A stretch of 64,000 nucleotides of DNA. It comes from Rhyacophila brunnea (Eukaryota; Arthropoda; Insecta; Trichoptera; Rhyacophilidae). Location of the stretch: NCBI GenBank assembly GCA_022495005.1, contig JAGYXB010000135.1:1736001-1800000 (forward strand), given 5' to 3'. Below the pieces are notes generated by a model. It had not been told where the DNA came from. It saw only the letters and a program-made list of their open reading frames with translations, and made no database searches. Both the position numbers and the translations under genes were made by a program. Below are positions 13,938 through 25,900 of the stretch, in pieces (the stretch's first letter is position 1; each line of letters begins with the position of its first letter).

Positions 13938-14035
13938 TACTATGGGTCCAAACGCATATTGAAAAATGACATATGAACTTACACCAAACCCTGAGGAACC
14001 CACGATATTATAGTCCGATACGTTATTTTTCGGCC
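13938..14035 (-). mobile_element. SINE-B remnant, minus strand
   Basis: This partial copy matches the SINE-B family in this window. On the plus strand it has a TGGGTCCAAACGCATATTGA block, then a decayed B box and a CCCACGA block. Better copies lie at 22230-22430, 36905-37135, 59318-59500 and 61581-61820. It sits directly against a SINE-A copy, the same arrangement as at 36.9-37.3 kb. Confidence 0.55.
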
Positions 14036-14244
14036 ATCGTGGGAGTATAACTTAATATTTGGTAAGGCGCTTGCCTTCCACCCGAGAGTTCCTGGGTTCG
14101 ATTCCCGGTCATGACAAAAAAAACATTTATGTATTTTTCTCAAAGCCTGGGTGTTTGTGATTGTTCAAAATTACTAACAACCACCTTGTACGAAAAAGCA
14201 AGGACATGGTTATTAATAATTCTAAAAAATAAAAATAAATAACG
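14036..14244 (+). mobile_element. SINE-A copy, tRNA-Gly(TCC)-like head
   Basis: The block GGTAAGGCGCTTGCCTTCCA, then CCCGAGAGTT and a perfect B box GGGTTCGATTCCCGG, matches the 3' two-thirds of a glycine tRNA with TCC in the anticodon position. It is followed by a body (CTCAAAGCCTGGGTGTTTGT ... AAGCAAGGACATGGTTATTA) shared with 37155-37318 and by an A-rich tail. The 5' tRNA part is decayed. The parent tRNA is inferred from anticodon-arm similarity. Confidence 0.75.
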
Positions 14245-14371
14245 TGGATCGCATTTTTTATTTTAACATCGAATGATCGAATAAAATGAGTAATATATCA
14301 TATTTTAATTCATAAGTATGCTATTTAACAATTGGTTAGTTATTTAAAAAATAGTAAACCTATTTTTGAAA

Positions 14372-14553
14372 TATTATTATCATCATCAACCCAGAATCCC
14401 GGTCAATCCACTGCTGTATGTGTATAAGCATTTCCTGATTTTATTCCTCTCCATTTCATAAATATACCACCAGTAGAAACAGTCAATATTTTTGGCTGCT
14501 CTGTGAGGTCTTACAGACCTTTTCAATCCAAATTTAATATTTAGCAAGACCAC
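14372..14553 (-). mobile_element. LINE 3' end fragment, minus strand
   Basis: It begins with a TTATCATCATCAACCCAGAA run and continues with the tail-like text CCGGTCAATCCACTGCTG and TTATTCCTCTCCATTTCATA, a pattern seen in reversed 3' ends of insect RTE-type elements. Its right end lies almost exactly at the left breakpoint of the 3.9 kb tandem duplication (14555). Confidence 0.55.
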
Positions 14554-17280
14554 TGGCCTTACTAGTTATAAATAATAAATTATTTACTCTTTGGTATATT
14601 TACAACATAGGTAGGTACCACATATTTTTAATTTATATTATTTTGGTTTTTTTAAACTTGTCGTTAAAGTCTAAAACGATACATTTATCTATATATTATT
14701 AAGATTATTTTCATTTTTATCTTATTCGGTCCATAAATACCTCACAGTAATACGATAGCGTCCTGCAAGCGGTCACTTTTTAGAGCATTTTTTCTCGGCC
14801 ACTTTCCATCATTTCACATTGGCTATATGCCGCATAATCTATAAAGAGACACTCCACCATAAAAGGTTTTATACCACTTGCTCTGATATTCCATTATAGC
14901 TGCTAACGTAGTTGTCTCTGATCATTATTTTCCATGGCAAAGGGCTTGGCGTTTGTAATTTAATGGAGGTGCGGAAAGGTCGTAGGGACCTACATAGTTG
15001 GATGCGCGCAGGAAGTATTTTTTTGGGGCTTGGGGTCAATACGATATATTGCTTCTGGGAGAGGAATATATGCTTTTATGTTATAATAAATCTATTTACT
15101 TTTCACTACCCTGTAAATTTATTCTTCGCAAGTCTTTTTGTGCTAATGAATAAAATTTTCATGAAATCACGATAAATTTTGGCGTTCTTATTTTTCTTAT
15201 GTAATTTATTTCATTTTATTGCCTACTCAAAAGTTATAAATGTCTTATATATAATATATAATTTATTATATAATAAGTTTTTTTTATAATGTTAAAAGCT
15301 TGAGCATACATAAAATATTAGTTTTGCAAATACTTCTTTTTTTTATACAATATTTTCATAGAATTATAATATTGAGAATTCTACTTATTTAGCATTCAAA
15401 ACGTTTGCCTCTTAGTCCAAAAAGAAGGCTATAAACTAACAATCGAGAGTAAATAAATATTTTTTTAAAAATGAATTTATTTACTAATAATAACTAATAA
15501 CTTACAATTTGTTAAAGATTTTAGTTTTCAAATCGGTATTCCTAATAAGTTCAGTCTATGGATAGTTTATTTCTCAATAAATGTCACATCAAATGAAACC
15601 GATCGTGATCTTTACTTAATTATTTGTGGCCATATAAATATTATATATTGTATATATCTGTTTTTATTTTTTTATGAAAAGGTTATTTGTAAAATATTTT
15701 GGATTGATGATATCAACTTAATTAGTACGTGGATAAGTGAATCAAACAGTACTATTCCTAGGGATAAAAATATCACTTGGTCACCTCCAACTACGTTAGT
15801 CACCATATTATTATTCTTTATTTTGGTTCAGATTGCCAGTTATATATTATGCTAGGAGTCGAGAGTCGGATCATTACACTTATGGTCATTCGGTGCTTCA
15901 CAGGTTTGTTGAAAATACACGTATCGACGATGATGGATCGTGCATTCTTTTTCTCAAAAATACACATCTTGTTACAAAATATTATTTATCTGTAACCATA
16001 CCTTTCATCCTGCTATACATTATCTTCGTGCATTTTTTTCAAGGTGTCTTAATAATAATTACGCCAATGTAAAAGATTTTCCATATCATTCGCTTCTTTT
16101 TTTGATAACATGTTTACAATTTATCTTGATATTTGAATTAATTTTGCCATCTTGACTTGGACTGGCAATCATTTTTTGACGCATTGTTATGATTTTCTAC
16201 TTATTAAAGAAGTCAATTATAGCACTCTTAGCTGACGAAAATTAGGAATTGTAAAATGAATAAGTATTGGTACATACCCGTTACCTTTTTAGCATTAAGT
16301 TAATATATTTAAGACAACCTTTACAGAGGCCATTCTCTCATTCTATATTGAGTAACCCGATGATATGTCACTTTATTTTGTTTTATATGCCTTCAAAAAA
16401 AAAATTGCGGCATCTTACTGCGGACATGAACATCTCTTCTTGTATCTCCGTATTGTATGGCTTTGTTTTTTTGTATTACATTTATAATTATTTTGTTATT
16501 TCTCCGTGCCCTTTCTTTTCCATTGCACTTTTGATTAACTTAAGTAAACTCAGTCTCTCTTGAAATCGTGGCGACCTTAGTCTTGGGTATTTGCTCCTAA
16601 GACATTACCAGGCATAAAAAACCGCTGATGCTTCAGATCCAAATGTAGGATTTCGTGATACGCTCGATTAGGACTGAGTGTGGTGCGGGGTTTGTTGGTT
16701 TGTTGGGCAGTCTTTGTTCGTATTTGTCGTTTATGACATTTTTTACAGTATATTTCTATTGTTTTAGTATAATCAAGCACGGACAATTATATCGATTGAA
16801 AATAAGGAAAACAATTCCAATGACTGGAATTATTATAGTAGTGTGATAAATAAAAAAAATACCAAAATGACATATTCCAAAGTGCTTAGCGATTATGGGT
16901 CTTAAATTAGCTTAAATTTAATGGGCCGCTATTTCGTGACATTTCTATATATTAAAACACTTTGTGTGTTGATTTTCTATTGCTATGTGTATAATATAAA
17001 ATTAAATAGAACATTTATTTTGGGCATCTCTTTTCATACATATGCTCCATTTATTAGAAATACTTTATGATTTCTAAGTCTATTATTTAGTATCAGCTCA
17101 TTTATCGCGATTTATTATAGCAATCCGTTTCGACCAATCAATTTTCGAACGCATTTGACAACGCAAAATAGAAGCAAAAATGCTCGCTGCCGCATTTGGA
17201 GTGCACGTCTGGATTTTAATTAAATTACTGCGGTCCTACAGAGTAGGTGGGTACGTGCATCTAGTTGCATCTATGTTATG

Positions 17281-17296
17281 TAGATGCATGCATCTA
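17281..17296. repeat. 16-bp perfect palindrome TAGATGCATGCATCTA
   Basis: It lies in a short cluster of related GCATCTA/TAGATGC words (about 17250-17320), repeated at 21188-21203 in the second unit. A homeodomain- or bZIP-type dimer site is possible but not shown. Confidence 0.6.
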
Positions 17297-17789
17297 GCTG
17301 CGTCTGGTTGCATCGTTCACATGCGGCTTGTAGCTGTCGCATCACGTTAGCAGTCTTGCGGTAAAGACATCGTCTTCTTGAAAATAACTATATACCACTT
17401 ATACATAATAACCTAATTGTGACAATTTCATCAACTATTTATTAATTTTATATAATCAATCAGCCATCATCACACATATTAGGATAAACATATTATTATT
17501 TAATAAATCAATAAATATTTAAAATCATTACAAACACGCAAAACATTTAAGAATATTTTTTTTTCATTTTAATGCAAAAATATATTTTTGAAAAGAAGTT
17601 CAGAGAATGTATGTGCTCCTTCACTTTGCAGCGATGCTACAAAAGCGATCTAGGCTCTGCATGTCTCCCATGGTGAAAGGCGCAACGTTGCGATGAAACA
17701 AGTAAAATGGCGAGTTCTTGTGTTTTTCCTATATCCCAATTTCTGGGACGTAACAAGGTAAGGTACGTAAGTAAAAGAGTACGCTAAAA

Positions 17790-17985
17790 ATCTCAAATAG
17801 AAATGGACTGAACATTATTTGTGAAAGGTAAAAAGCATATTTAATGTAGACCTAGGATCGATGAAAGAGTTCTATTCTGCGAAAATACATGGCAACGCAC
17901 GTATAAGATCGAGACGAGTGGAATTACTTATAAGAAGCTTTCATCCAGTAGTGAGTACATTCAGGTATATGCTGATGATGATTTT
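17790..17985 (+). mobile_element. LINE 3' end fragment, plus strand (unit copy 1)
   Basis: The segment CATCCAGTAGTGAGTACATT followed by CAGGTATATGCTGATGATGA is the sense form of the LINE terminus seen reversed at 897-1128 and 60358-60720. The upstream part is too decayed to give a reading frame. An identical copy sits at 21697-21892 in the second unit. Confidence 0.55.
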
Positions 17986-18322
17986 AATATCATAAACTTT
18001 ATATACAATTAGAATTTTCCGCAGGACAATGAAAAAAACATACCAATTAATATCCAATATGGTAATGATTTCACGTTTTTCCAGTTCACAAGATCCTAGC
18101 ATGGCTGGTTTTTAAGAAATTAAATATTTCATTCAATGCATGTTCGATTAATAAAATTATTCTTTCAAATATCTAATTTCAAAATATACATATTCTTGCT
18201 TTTATAAAAATGGTGTCTGAATTCTTAAAACTTAAATAAAATTATTTTAAAATCAAAACATAAAATTAATAAAAGTGAAACGAAATGAATAATTTTACTA
18301 TTTTCAGTCTTAAACGTAGCAT

Positions 18323-18459
18323 ATGGACATCCACATAGAGATATTTTATTTTTACAAAAAATGGATATTAGCTACATACTGTACTTGTTGGGTCCATATC
18401 CTGAGTTAAAGCACACATTGAAAAATCAATAAATATGTGAATTTTTTAAATCCGGGATT
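18323..18459 (-). mobile_element. SINE-B copy cut by the duplication junction
   Basis: The family block GGACATCCACATAGAGATAT to TCCGGGATT matches 22230-22366 and then stops at the junction, where unit copy 2 begins after two extra bases (TG, 18460-18461). Only in the outer copy does the SINE continue past the B box. Confidence 0.8.
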
Positions 18460-18461
18460 TG

Positions 18462-21400
18462 GGCCTTACTAGTTATAAATAATAAATTATTTACTCTTTG
18501 GTATATTTACAACATAGGTAGGTACCACATATTTTTAATTTATATTATTTTGGTTTTTTTAAACTTGTCGTTAAAGTCTAAAACGATACATTTATCTATA
18601 TATTATTAAGATTATTTTCATTTTTATCTTATTCGGTCCATAAATACCTCACAGTGATACGATAGCGTCCTGCAAGCGGTCACTTTTTAGAGCATTTTTT
18701 CTCGGCCACTTTCCATCATTTCACATTGGCTATATGCCGCATAATCTATAAAGAGACACTCCACCATAAAAGGTTTTATACCACTTGCTCTGATATTCCA
18801 TTATAGCTGCTAACGTAGTTGTCTCTGATCATTATTTTCCATGGCAAAGGGCTTGGCGTTTGTAATTTAATGGAGGTGCGGAAAGGCCGTAGGGACCTAC
18901 ATAGTTGGATGCGCGCAGGAAGTATTTTTTTGGGGCTTGGGGTCAATACGATATATTGCTTCTGGGAGAGGAATATATGCTTTTATGTTATAATAAATCT
19001 ATTTACTTTTCACTACCCTGTAAATTTATTCTTCGCAAGTCTTTTTGTGCTAATGAATAAAATTTTCATGAAATCACGATAAATTTTGGCGTTCTTATTT
19101 TTCTTATGTAATTTATTTCATTTTATTGCCTACTCAAAAGTTATAAATGTCTTATATATAATATATAATTTATTATATAATAAGTTTTTTTTATAATGTT
19201 AAAAGCTTGAGCATACATAAAATATTAGTTTTGCAAATACTTCTTTTTTTTATACAATATTTTCATAGAATTATAATATTGAGAATTCTACTTATTTAGC
19301 ATTCAAAACGTTTGCCTTTTAGTCCAAAAAGAAGGCTATAAACTAACAATCGAGAGTAAATAAATATTTTTTTAAAAATTAATTTATTTACTAATAATAA
19401 CTAATAACTTACAATTTGTTAAAGATTTTAGTTTTCAAATCGGTATTCCTAATAAATTCAGTCTATGGATAGTTTATTTCTCAATAAATGTCACATCAAA
19501 TGAAACCGATCGTGATCTTTACTTAATTATTTGTGGCCATATAAATATTATATATTGTATATATCTGTTTTTATTTTTTTATGAAAAGGTTATTTGTAAA
19601 ATATTTTGGATTGATGATATCAACTTAATTAGTACGTGGATAAGTGAATCAAACAGTACTATTCCTAGGGATAAAAATATCACTTGGTCACCTCCAACTA
19701 CGTTAGTCACCATATTATTATTCTTTATTTTGGTTCAGATTGCCAGTTATATATTATGCTAGGAGTCGAGAGTCGGATCATTACACTTATGGTCATTCGG
19801 TGCTTCACAGGTTTGTTGAAAATACACGTATCGACGATGATGGATCGTGCATTCTTTTTCTCAAAAATACACATCTTGTTACAAAATATTATTTATCTGT
19901 AACCATACCTTTCATCCTGCTATACATTATCTTCGTGCATTTTTTTCAAGGTGTCTTAATAATAATTACGCCAATGTAAAAGATTTTCCATATCATTCGC
20001 TTCTTTTTTTGATAACATGTTTACAATTTATCTTGATATTTGAATTAATTTTGCCATCTTGACTTGGACTGGCAATCATTTTTTGACGCATTGTTATGAT
20101 TTTCTACTTATTAAAGAAGTCAATTATAGCACTCTTAGCTGACGAAAATTAGGAATTGTAAAATGAATAAGTATTGGTACATACCCGTTACCTTTTTAGC
20201 ATTAAGTTAATATATTTAAGACAACCTTTACAGAGGCCATTCTCTCATTCTATATTGAGTAACCCGATGATATGTCACTTTATTTTGTTTTATATGCCTT
20301 CAAAAAAAAAATTGCGGCATCTTACTGCGGACATGAACATCTCTTCTTGTATCTCCGTATTGTATGGCTTTGTTTTTTTGTATTACATTTATAATTATTT
20401 TGTTATTTCTCCGTGCCCTTTCTTTTCCATTGCACTTTTGATTAACTTAAGTAAACTCAGTCTCTCTTGAAATCGTGGCGACCTTAGTCTTGGGTATTTG
20501 CTCCTAAGACATTACCAGGCATAAAAAACCGCTGATGCTTCAGATCCAAATGTAGGATTTCGTGATACGCTCGATTAGGACTGAGTGTGGTGCGGGGTTT
20601 GTTGGTTTGTTGGGCAGTCTTTGTTCGTATTTGTCGTTTATGACATTTTTTACAGTATATTTCTATTGTTTTAGTATAATCAAGCACGGACAATTATATC
20701 GATTGAAAATAAGGAAAACAATTCCAATGACTGGAATTATTATAGTAGTGTGATAAATAAAAAAAATACCAAAATGACATATTCCAAAGTGCTTAGCGAT
20801 TATGGGTCTTAAATTAGCTTAAATTTAATGGGCCGCTATTTCGTGACATTTCTATATATTAAAACACTTTGTGTGTTGATTTTCTATTGCTATGTGTATA
20901 ATATAAAATTAAATAGAACATTTATTTTGGGCATCTCTTTTCATACATATGCTCCATTTATTAGAAATACTTTATGATTTCTAAGTCTATTATTTAGTAT
21001 CAGCTCATTTATCGCGATTTATTATAGCAATCCGTTTCGACCAATCAATTTTCGAACGCATTTGACAACGCAAAATAGAAGCAAAAATGCTCGCTGCCGC
21101 ATTTGGAGTGCACGTCTGGATTTTAATTAAATTACTGCGGTCCTACAGAGTAGGTGGGTACGTGCATCTAGTTGCATCTATGTTATGTAGATGCATGCAT
21201 CTAGCTGCGTCTGGTTGCATCGTTCACATGCGGCTTGTAGCTGTCGCATCACGTTAGCAGTCTTGCGGTAAAGACATCGTCTTCTTGAAAATAACTATAT
21301 ACCACTTATACATAATAACCTAATTGTGACAATTTCATCAACTATTTATTAATTTTATATAATCAATCAGCCATCATCACACATATTAGGATAAACATAT

Positions 21401-22366
21401 TATTATTTAATAAATCAATAAATATTTAAAATCATTACAAACACGCAAAACATTTAAGAATATTTTTTTTTCATTTTAATGCAAAAATATATTTTTGAAA
21501 AGAAGTTCAGAGAATGTATGTGCTCCTTCACTTTGCAGCGATGCTACAAAAGCGATCTAGGCTCTGCATGTCTCCCATGGTGAAAGGCGCAACGTTGCGA
21601 TGAAACAAGTAAAATGGCGAGTTCTTGTGTTTTTCCTATATCCCAATTTCTGGGACGTAACAAGGTAAGGTACGTAAGTAAAAGAGTACGCTAAAAATCT
21701 CAAATAGAAATGGACTGAACATTATTTGTGAAAGGTAAAAAGCATATTTAATGTAGACCTAGGATCGATGAAAGAGTTCTATTCTGCGAAAATACATGGC
21801 AACGCACGTATAAGATCGAGACGAGTGGAATTACTTATAAGAAGCTTTCATCCAGTAGTGAGTACATTCAGGTATATGCTGATGATGATTTTAATATCAT
21901 AAACTTTATATACAATTAGAATTTTCCGCAGGACAATGAAAAAAACATACCAATTAATATCCAATATGGTAATGATTTCACGTTTTTCCAGTTCACAAGA
22001 TCCTAGCATGGCTGGTTTTTAAGAAATTAAATATTTCATTCAATGCATGTTCGATTAATAAAATTATTCTTTCAAATATCTAATTTCAAAATATACATAT
22101 TCTTGCTTTTATAAAAATGGTGTCTGAATTCTTAAAACTTAAATAAAATTATTTTAAAATCAAAACATAAAATTAATAAAAGTGAAACGAAATGAATAAT
22201 TTTACTATTTTCAGTCTTAAACGTAGCATATGGACATCCACATAGAGATATTTTATTTTTACAAAAAATGGATATTAGCTACATACTGTACTTGTTGGGT
22301 CCATATCCTGAGTTAAAGCACACATTGAAAAATCAATAAATATGTGAATTTTTTAAATCCGGGATT
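18462..22366. repeat. 3.9 kb tandem duplication, copy 2
   Basis: Second copy of the unit, in the same orientation, starting GGCCTTACTAGTTATAAATA as at 14555. It ends at CCGGGATT, after which the SINE-B sequence runs on into unique DNA, so this is the ancestral right boundary. It could be a real recent duplication or an assembly artefact that placed two haplotypes in tandem; sequence alone cannot decide. Confidence 0.95.
21697..21892 (+). mobile_element. LINE 3' end fragment, plus strand (unit copy 2)
   Basis: This is the duplicate of the fragment at 17790-17985, with no differences noticed. Confidence 0.55.
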
Positions 22367-22430
22367 CAAACACAGAATCCACGACTTTACAAGCTGCCAC
22401 GTTACCACTTAGCCATTACGTGTGTAAATA
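22230..22430 (-). mobile_element. SINE-B copy, minus strand
   Basis: Reading the minus strand there is a tRNA-like head (ATGGCTAAGTGGTAACGTGG, then B box GTTTGAATCCCGG). It is followed by the family body, whose plus-strand form includes CACACATTGAAAAAT, AAAAAATGGATATTAGCTAC and GGACATCCACATAGAGAT. The parent tRNA is unclear because anticodon arms differ among the copies. Confidence 0.75.
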
Positions 22431-22604
22431 AGTAGAATGAATTAAGTTTTAACATAATTTGTATAAAGTGTACTAATAATAAATTGTTGGTTAGCATTGT
22501 TACACCTTACAATAAAACAATCTAATTAAGTGTCCTCAAAACTTATAACAACATCAGATTGTACGGGCAAAGATAATGGACTCAAGATGCGATAGTGGCT
22601 ACCT

Positions 22605-22920
22605 TTGATAAGAAGCTATTTAGGACTTGGTTTCCGGAACTCATGCGTCGGGCCAGCGGTTACCATTTCCAAAACATTCTTGGCAAGCCACTCCAGGCCG
22701 AGTTTTCTCGCCGATTTAACGCCTATGTCCCACTCCAAAGGGACGGGGGTGGTATTCTATAAAGAGGAGGATGCTAGGGGGTTGGGGGATTCTCTCTCTT
22801 TCTCTTCCAACCGTCTGGACTTCTCCCCCGGACGTGTTAACGAAATAATGGACTGTGAAAACTGAAATGTATATTATGAAATTGTCCAAGTCACTCGCTG
22901 TCTGCAAATGCACTGAGTTT
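22605..22920. other. GC-richer island, function unknown
   Basis: A sharp compositional change includes CCACTCCAAAGGGACGGGGG and a CT-rich run at about 22790-22806. An 86-codon plus-strand frame (22605-22865) and a 65-codon minus-strand frame overlap; neither resembles a known protein. No terminal repeats were found. An unrecognised exon, a regulatory element or an old repeat are all possible. Confidence 0.35.
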
Positions 22921-23266
22921 TAATGGGAAGCGGCTGTCAGTTGCTTTCATGTTCCCGAGTTCATTTTCGTGCAACGGATTCGGACCGGAAGTTAAAAATT
23001 GCACAACGAGAAAAGATAATACTGAGCATAAGTAACACACAAGAAAATAATACTATCCACTTATTATTTTTTATATTGCCAAATATAAAGATACATAATA
23101 TTATATTCAACATGGATTTTTATTCATTTTTGGGTGTCTGAATAGTATTTTTAAAAGTAATTCAACCAATCTGCCTACATGAATGCATGTGACAGATGGA
23201 TAATTGATGTAAGGGAAATACTAATATTACCGAAAAATTCCCATTATCAGTTTTGGCTTACCCATA

Positions 23267-24210
23267 CCTTAGTACAGAGGTCGGCAAACTCAAGGACCAA
23301 AGAAGCCAAATATGAGTGGCACAACAGTTAAAAAAAATTCGGAAGCTATACGTATATTTTTATAAATATGATTTATTTAAATGAATTGATTACATTTTAT
23401 AATAGTTTATTTAATAAATGAAGAAGATTTCCCGAACAAAACTAACGTAAATGTATGTTTTTATTGTTGAAATTATAAATATAATTTTTACAGAATATGA
23501 ATTACATACAATTTTCACGCATTCATCAAAACTAGTGTGAGCAATGACCTTCCTTGCATTTTTTGGAGAGTTTCTGTATGTTTGGTATGTTACTTGTAGT
23601 TTTTAATTTCAAGCGTGACTCTAAATAATTCTCATCGGTTATTTGGCTTTGTGTTTGTTTTCGTATTCGTGTTTGAAAATGATTGTTCACATACATATTA
23701 TTATGTAGACTCGAATGTTCCTAAGCTTCTTTCCTTCTCTAAAGCTATTCCATGCATTAAAATCGTAGTACCTATCTACCTTATGTAGATATTTTAGAGC
23801 GCTCCACTTGCATTTTCTCTCCAAATCCTCAATTTTGGTGGCAAGACCTACAAATTTTGAACTCCATAACTCTTTGCTTGTTAAATACACCAATAAAATT
23901 GTATTTAAAAAGTGCTCGTGTTAATATCAAAAGGAGAAAAATTTCATTTGTCGACTTTTGCAATGGGCGGATTTAAAACAACAATCATACCTTCTTGCAT
24001 CAACCATCATGGAAGAAAAATTAGGCTCGCAATAATGTCATTATATAATAATGACAAGTGTACAAATCAATAACAAAAAATAAAAATTGTGAATTTTGCG
24101 AAAGTTTTTGTAAAAATTGGGAATTGGGAATTTGGAAAAGAGCCGCACGCTAATACCCAAAAAGCCGAATGCGGCTCGCGAGCCGCAGTTTGCCGACCCC
24201 TGCCTTAGTA
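23267..24210 (-). mobile_element. hAT-type transposon, complete ends, dead
   Basis: The element (23275-24202, 928 bp) starts CAGAGGTCGGCAAACT, and the reverse complement of its right end starts CAGGGGTCGGCAAACT, typical hAT ends. It is flanked by identical 8-bp duplications CCTTAGTA (23267-23274 and 24203-24210), the size expected for hAT. The subterminal GAGCCGC and GCGGCTCGCGAGCCGC blocks are also usual for the group. Inside, minus-strand remains of a transposase C-terminal region are visible. It is far shorter than an autonomous hAT (usually over 2.5 kb), so it is an internally deleted copy. Confidence 0.92.
23687..23893 (-). pseudogene. hAT transposase fragment
   Basis: The 68-codon frame contains LTSKELWSSKFVGLATKIED, then KWSALKYLHKVDR and FNAWNSF. 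This matches the region just upstream of the dimerisation domain in a hAT group related to the transposase-derived part of GTF2IRD2. The preceding minus-strand sequence (to about 23960) continues in other frames, with a KVDK.NFSPFDINTS stretch broken by stops. The N-terminal zinc finger and most catalytic residues are missing. It is not functional. Confidence 0.7.
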
Positions 24211-25104
24211 AAAAAAAAACATCATAGGCTCCTAACCACACCATACTAATGGACCAAGACTATATTTTACTGCATACCGCCATACAAATAGCCTCACCAA
24301 TAAACGGACCGATTGCTGTACGAAATGTCAAAAAGTATGTACGCATCAAACCTATGATAATTTAGCTAACAGCTTTTTTTGTGAAGCCTTGGAGACAAAA
24401 CCCTTTATTTAGGATAGTTTCGGTCCAAGGTACGATGTAAAGATTCAAGAAAAATGTGAGCGGAGAACGATTTGTATTAAGTTACTGAAATTACGATACA
24501 GAATAATATGTATTAGACCTATTAGTACGAGTGTCTTTGTTGTTTTTGAATTTACTCTATTTCTGTTGCTTAAATATGAAACATTAGCGTGGACTTTGAT
24601 CGGTTTGACAGAAAAAAGCCATACTCGGATCAGCGCCAAGCGAGAGAAGTGATGAAATAGATTCGATGTAAGTGCTATTCGAGAATAGCAACCTTATGTA
24701 CCCTGCCTAATTGCTATGCACCAGAAGAAATCGCATCTGCAAATGTTTAAGTTTAAATTGTTATAATATCATTCCGTTTATTTGGCCGAAACAAGCTGGT
24801 TCTGGGTTATTTTCAGAAGACGCTCAAAGATATCACTATAATAATGATTAATTGCTAATAATATGCATATATTTTGTTGGTGTATTCTTTTTGTTATTAA
24901 TCTATTCTAAAACTATAGCTTAAACACTGTGAAAAGCTTGTTTTAAATTTATTGCATTTGTTTACAATAACTTTAATATAATCTAAAAGGATTAAAATAA
25001 TGTTATATGTACCTTTTGAAATATTTTCTGGTGTAAATTTCTGCGTAGGTTTCTCCTGAATTGCGTAAACTAACAATCTAGAATAATATATATTTTGCAC
25101 CACC
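24211..25104. other. AT-rich DNA without a recognisable gene
   Basis: Short frames on the minus strand (64-68 codons) resemble nothing known. No repeats were noticed. Confidence 0.5.
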
Positions 25105-25455
25105 GCGAGACAACTACTTTGTAACGCCGTGTTTACGGTGGCTTATTATCACTAAAAGCTTTTTTATGGCCCCATACAATGGTTGTTTAACGGACGCAAA
25201 TATATTGCCCATCAGAGGTATTAGGTTCCAAACTATAATATACGATCGAGATGTCCTCCTTTTTTCCTCCCGCCTTGGACAATTTCTTTGCAAAGATGTG
25301 TGGGTTAGCCGCAAACGTATCGCTGTCGATATATAGGAACTAGTGTCGGTACGGGGAACTATGTCGACACGCAGGCAATAAAATACGTGAGAAACACATC
25401 GACGACTCACATGTAACGTGCGGCATAGAATCAAAGGTATTTTACTCATAACACG
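25105..25455. other. GC-richer island with a 111-codon unrecognised frame
   Basis: A minus-strand open frame (25114-25449, 111 codons) covers a stretch less AT-rich than its flanks, with CpG words such as ACGATCGAGATG and GTCGACACGC. The deduced protein is basic with no recognisable motif, signal or domain. At this composition a frame of this length can arise by chance, so I do not call it a gene. A regulatory element is equally possible. Confidence 0.3.
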
Positions 25456-25900
25456 AAAATGATTATCTGCGAACGCACGAATTTTATTATTTTTTCTCCT
25501 TTCTCAATTTCAGAAAAGTTTCTGGCAACATCAAATTATAAGTTTTCAAATTTATTTTTTTGCTGTTTCTACTTTTACGACCCACTCTCTTGTAATATAA
25601 CTTATGAGCTTGAAAAATATCAAAATAATATATGATTTAAATATAACAACTGTTATTTTCTGTACAAATATTATGTAGGTACTTAAACAATATATGATAT
25701 TTAGTGTAATCATATTATTTTATAGGGTAAACATTTTATGCTTACACATTATTATATAATTGTAAAAAAATACCGGCATTCAACAGTCAACAGTCAACAG
25801 TCTTGAATGTAGTTTAGTTCTACAACATATTAAATTATTTTGATTAACAACCACCACTACCAGTCACCATCAATCTATCACAAATTATTTGTAATGTCGT

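Larger units (their letters stand above)
14555..18459. repeat. 3.9 kb tandem duplication, copy 1
   Basis: This 3905-bp unit recurs at a constant offset of 3907 bp (18462-22366). Comparing by eye I found five substitutions: A14749/G18656, T14980/C18887, C15411/T19318, G15473/T19380 and G15549/A19456, about 0.13 percent. All lie in the first kilobase. The unit holds no recognisable gene: frames of 63-98 codons on both strands look like chance ORFs and are preserved only because the copies are near identical. It contains a LINE tail (17790-17985) and ends inside a SINE-B copy. Confidence 0.95.

Noticed and set aside
16577..16786. Cysteine-containing minus-strand frame as a zinc-knuckle protein
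   Set aside because: Only one CxxC pair is present with no second half, and no neighbouring similarity supports it.
14912..20753. Pairs of identical 63-98 codon frames in the two 3.9 kb units as conserved genes
   Set aside because: They are identical only because the DNA units are near identical. Several overlap each other in different frames and strands, and none resembles a known family.
25780..25802. CRISPR-like or minisatellite array (CAACAGT repeated)
   Set aside because: Only three 7-bp units without spacers, so it is a trivial microsatellite; nothing CRISPR-like is expected in this kind of genome.
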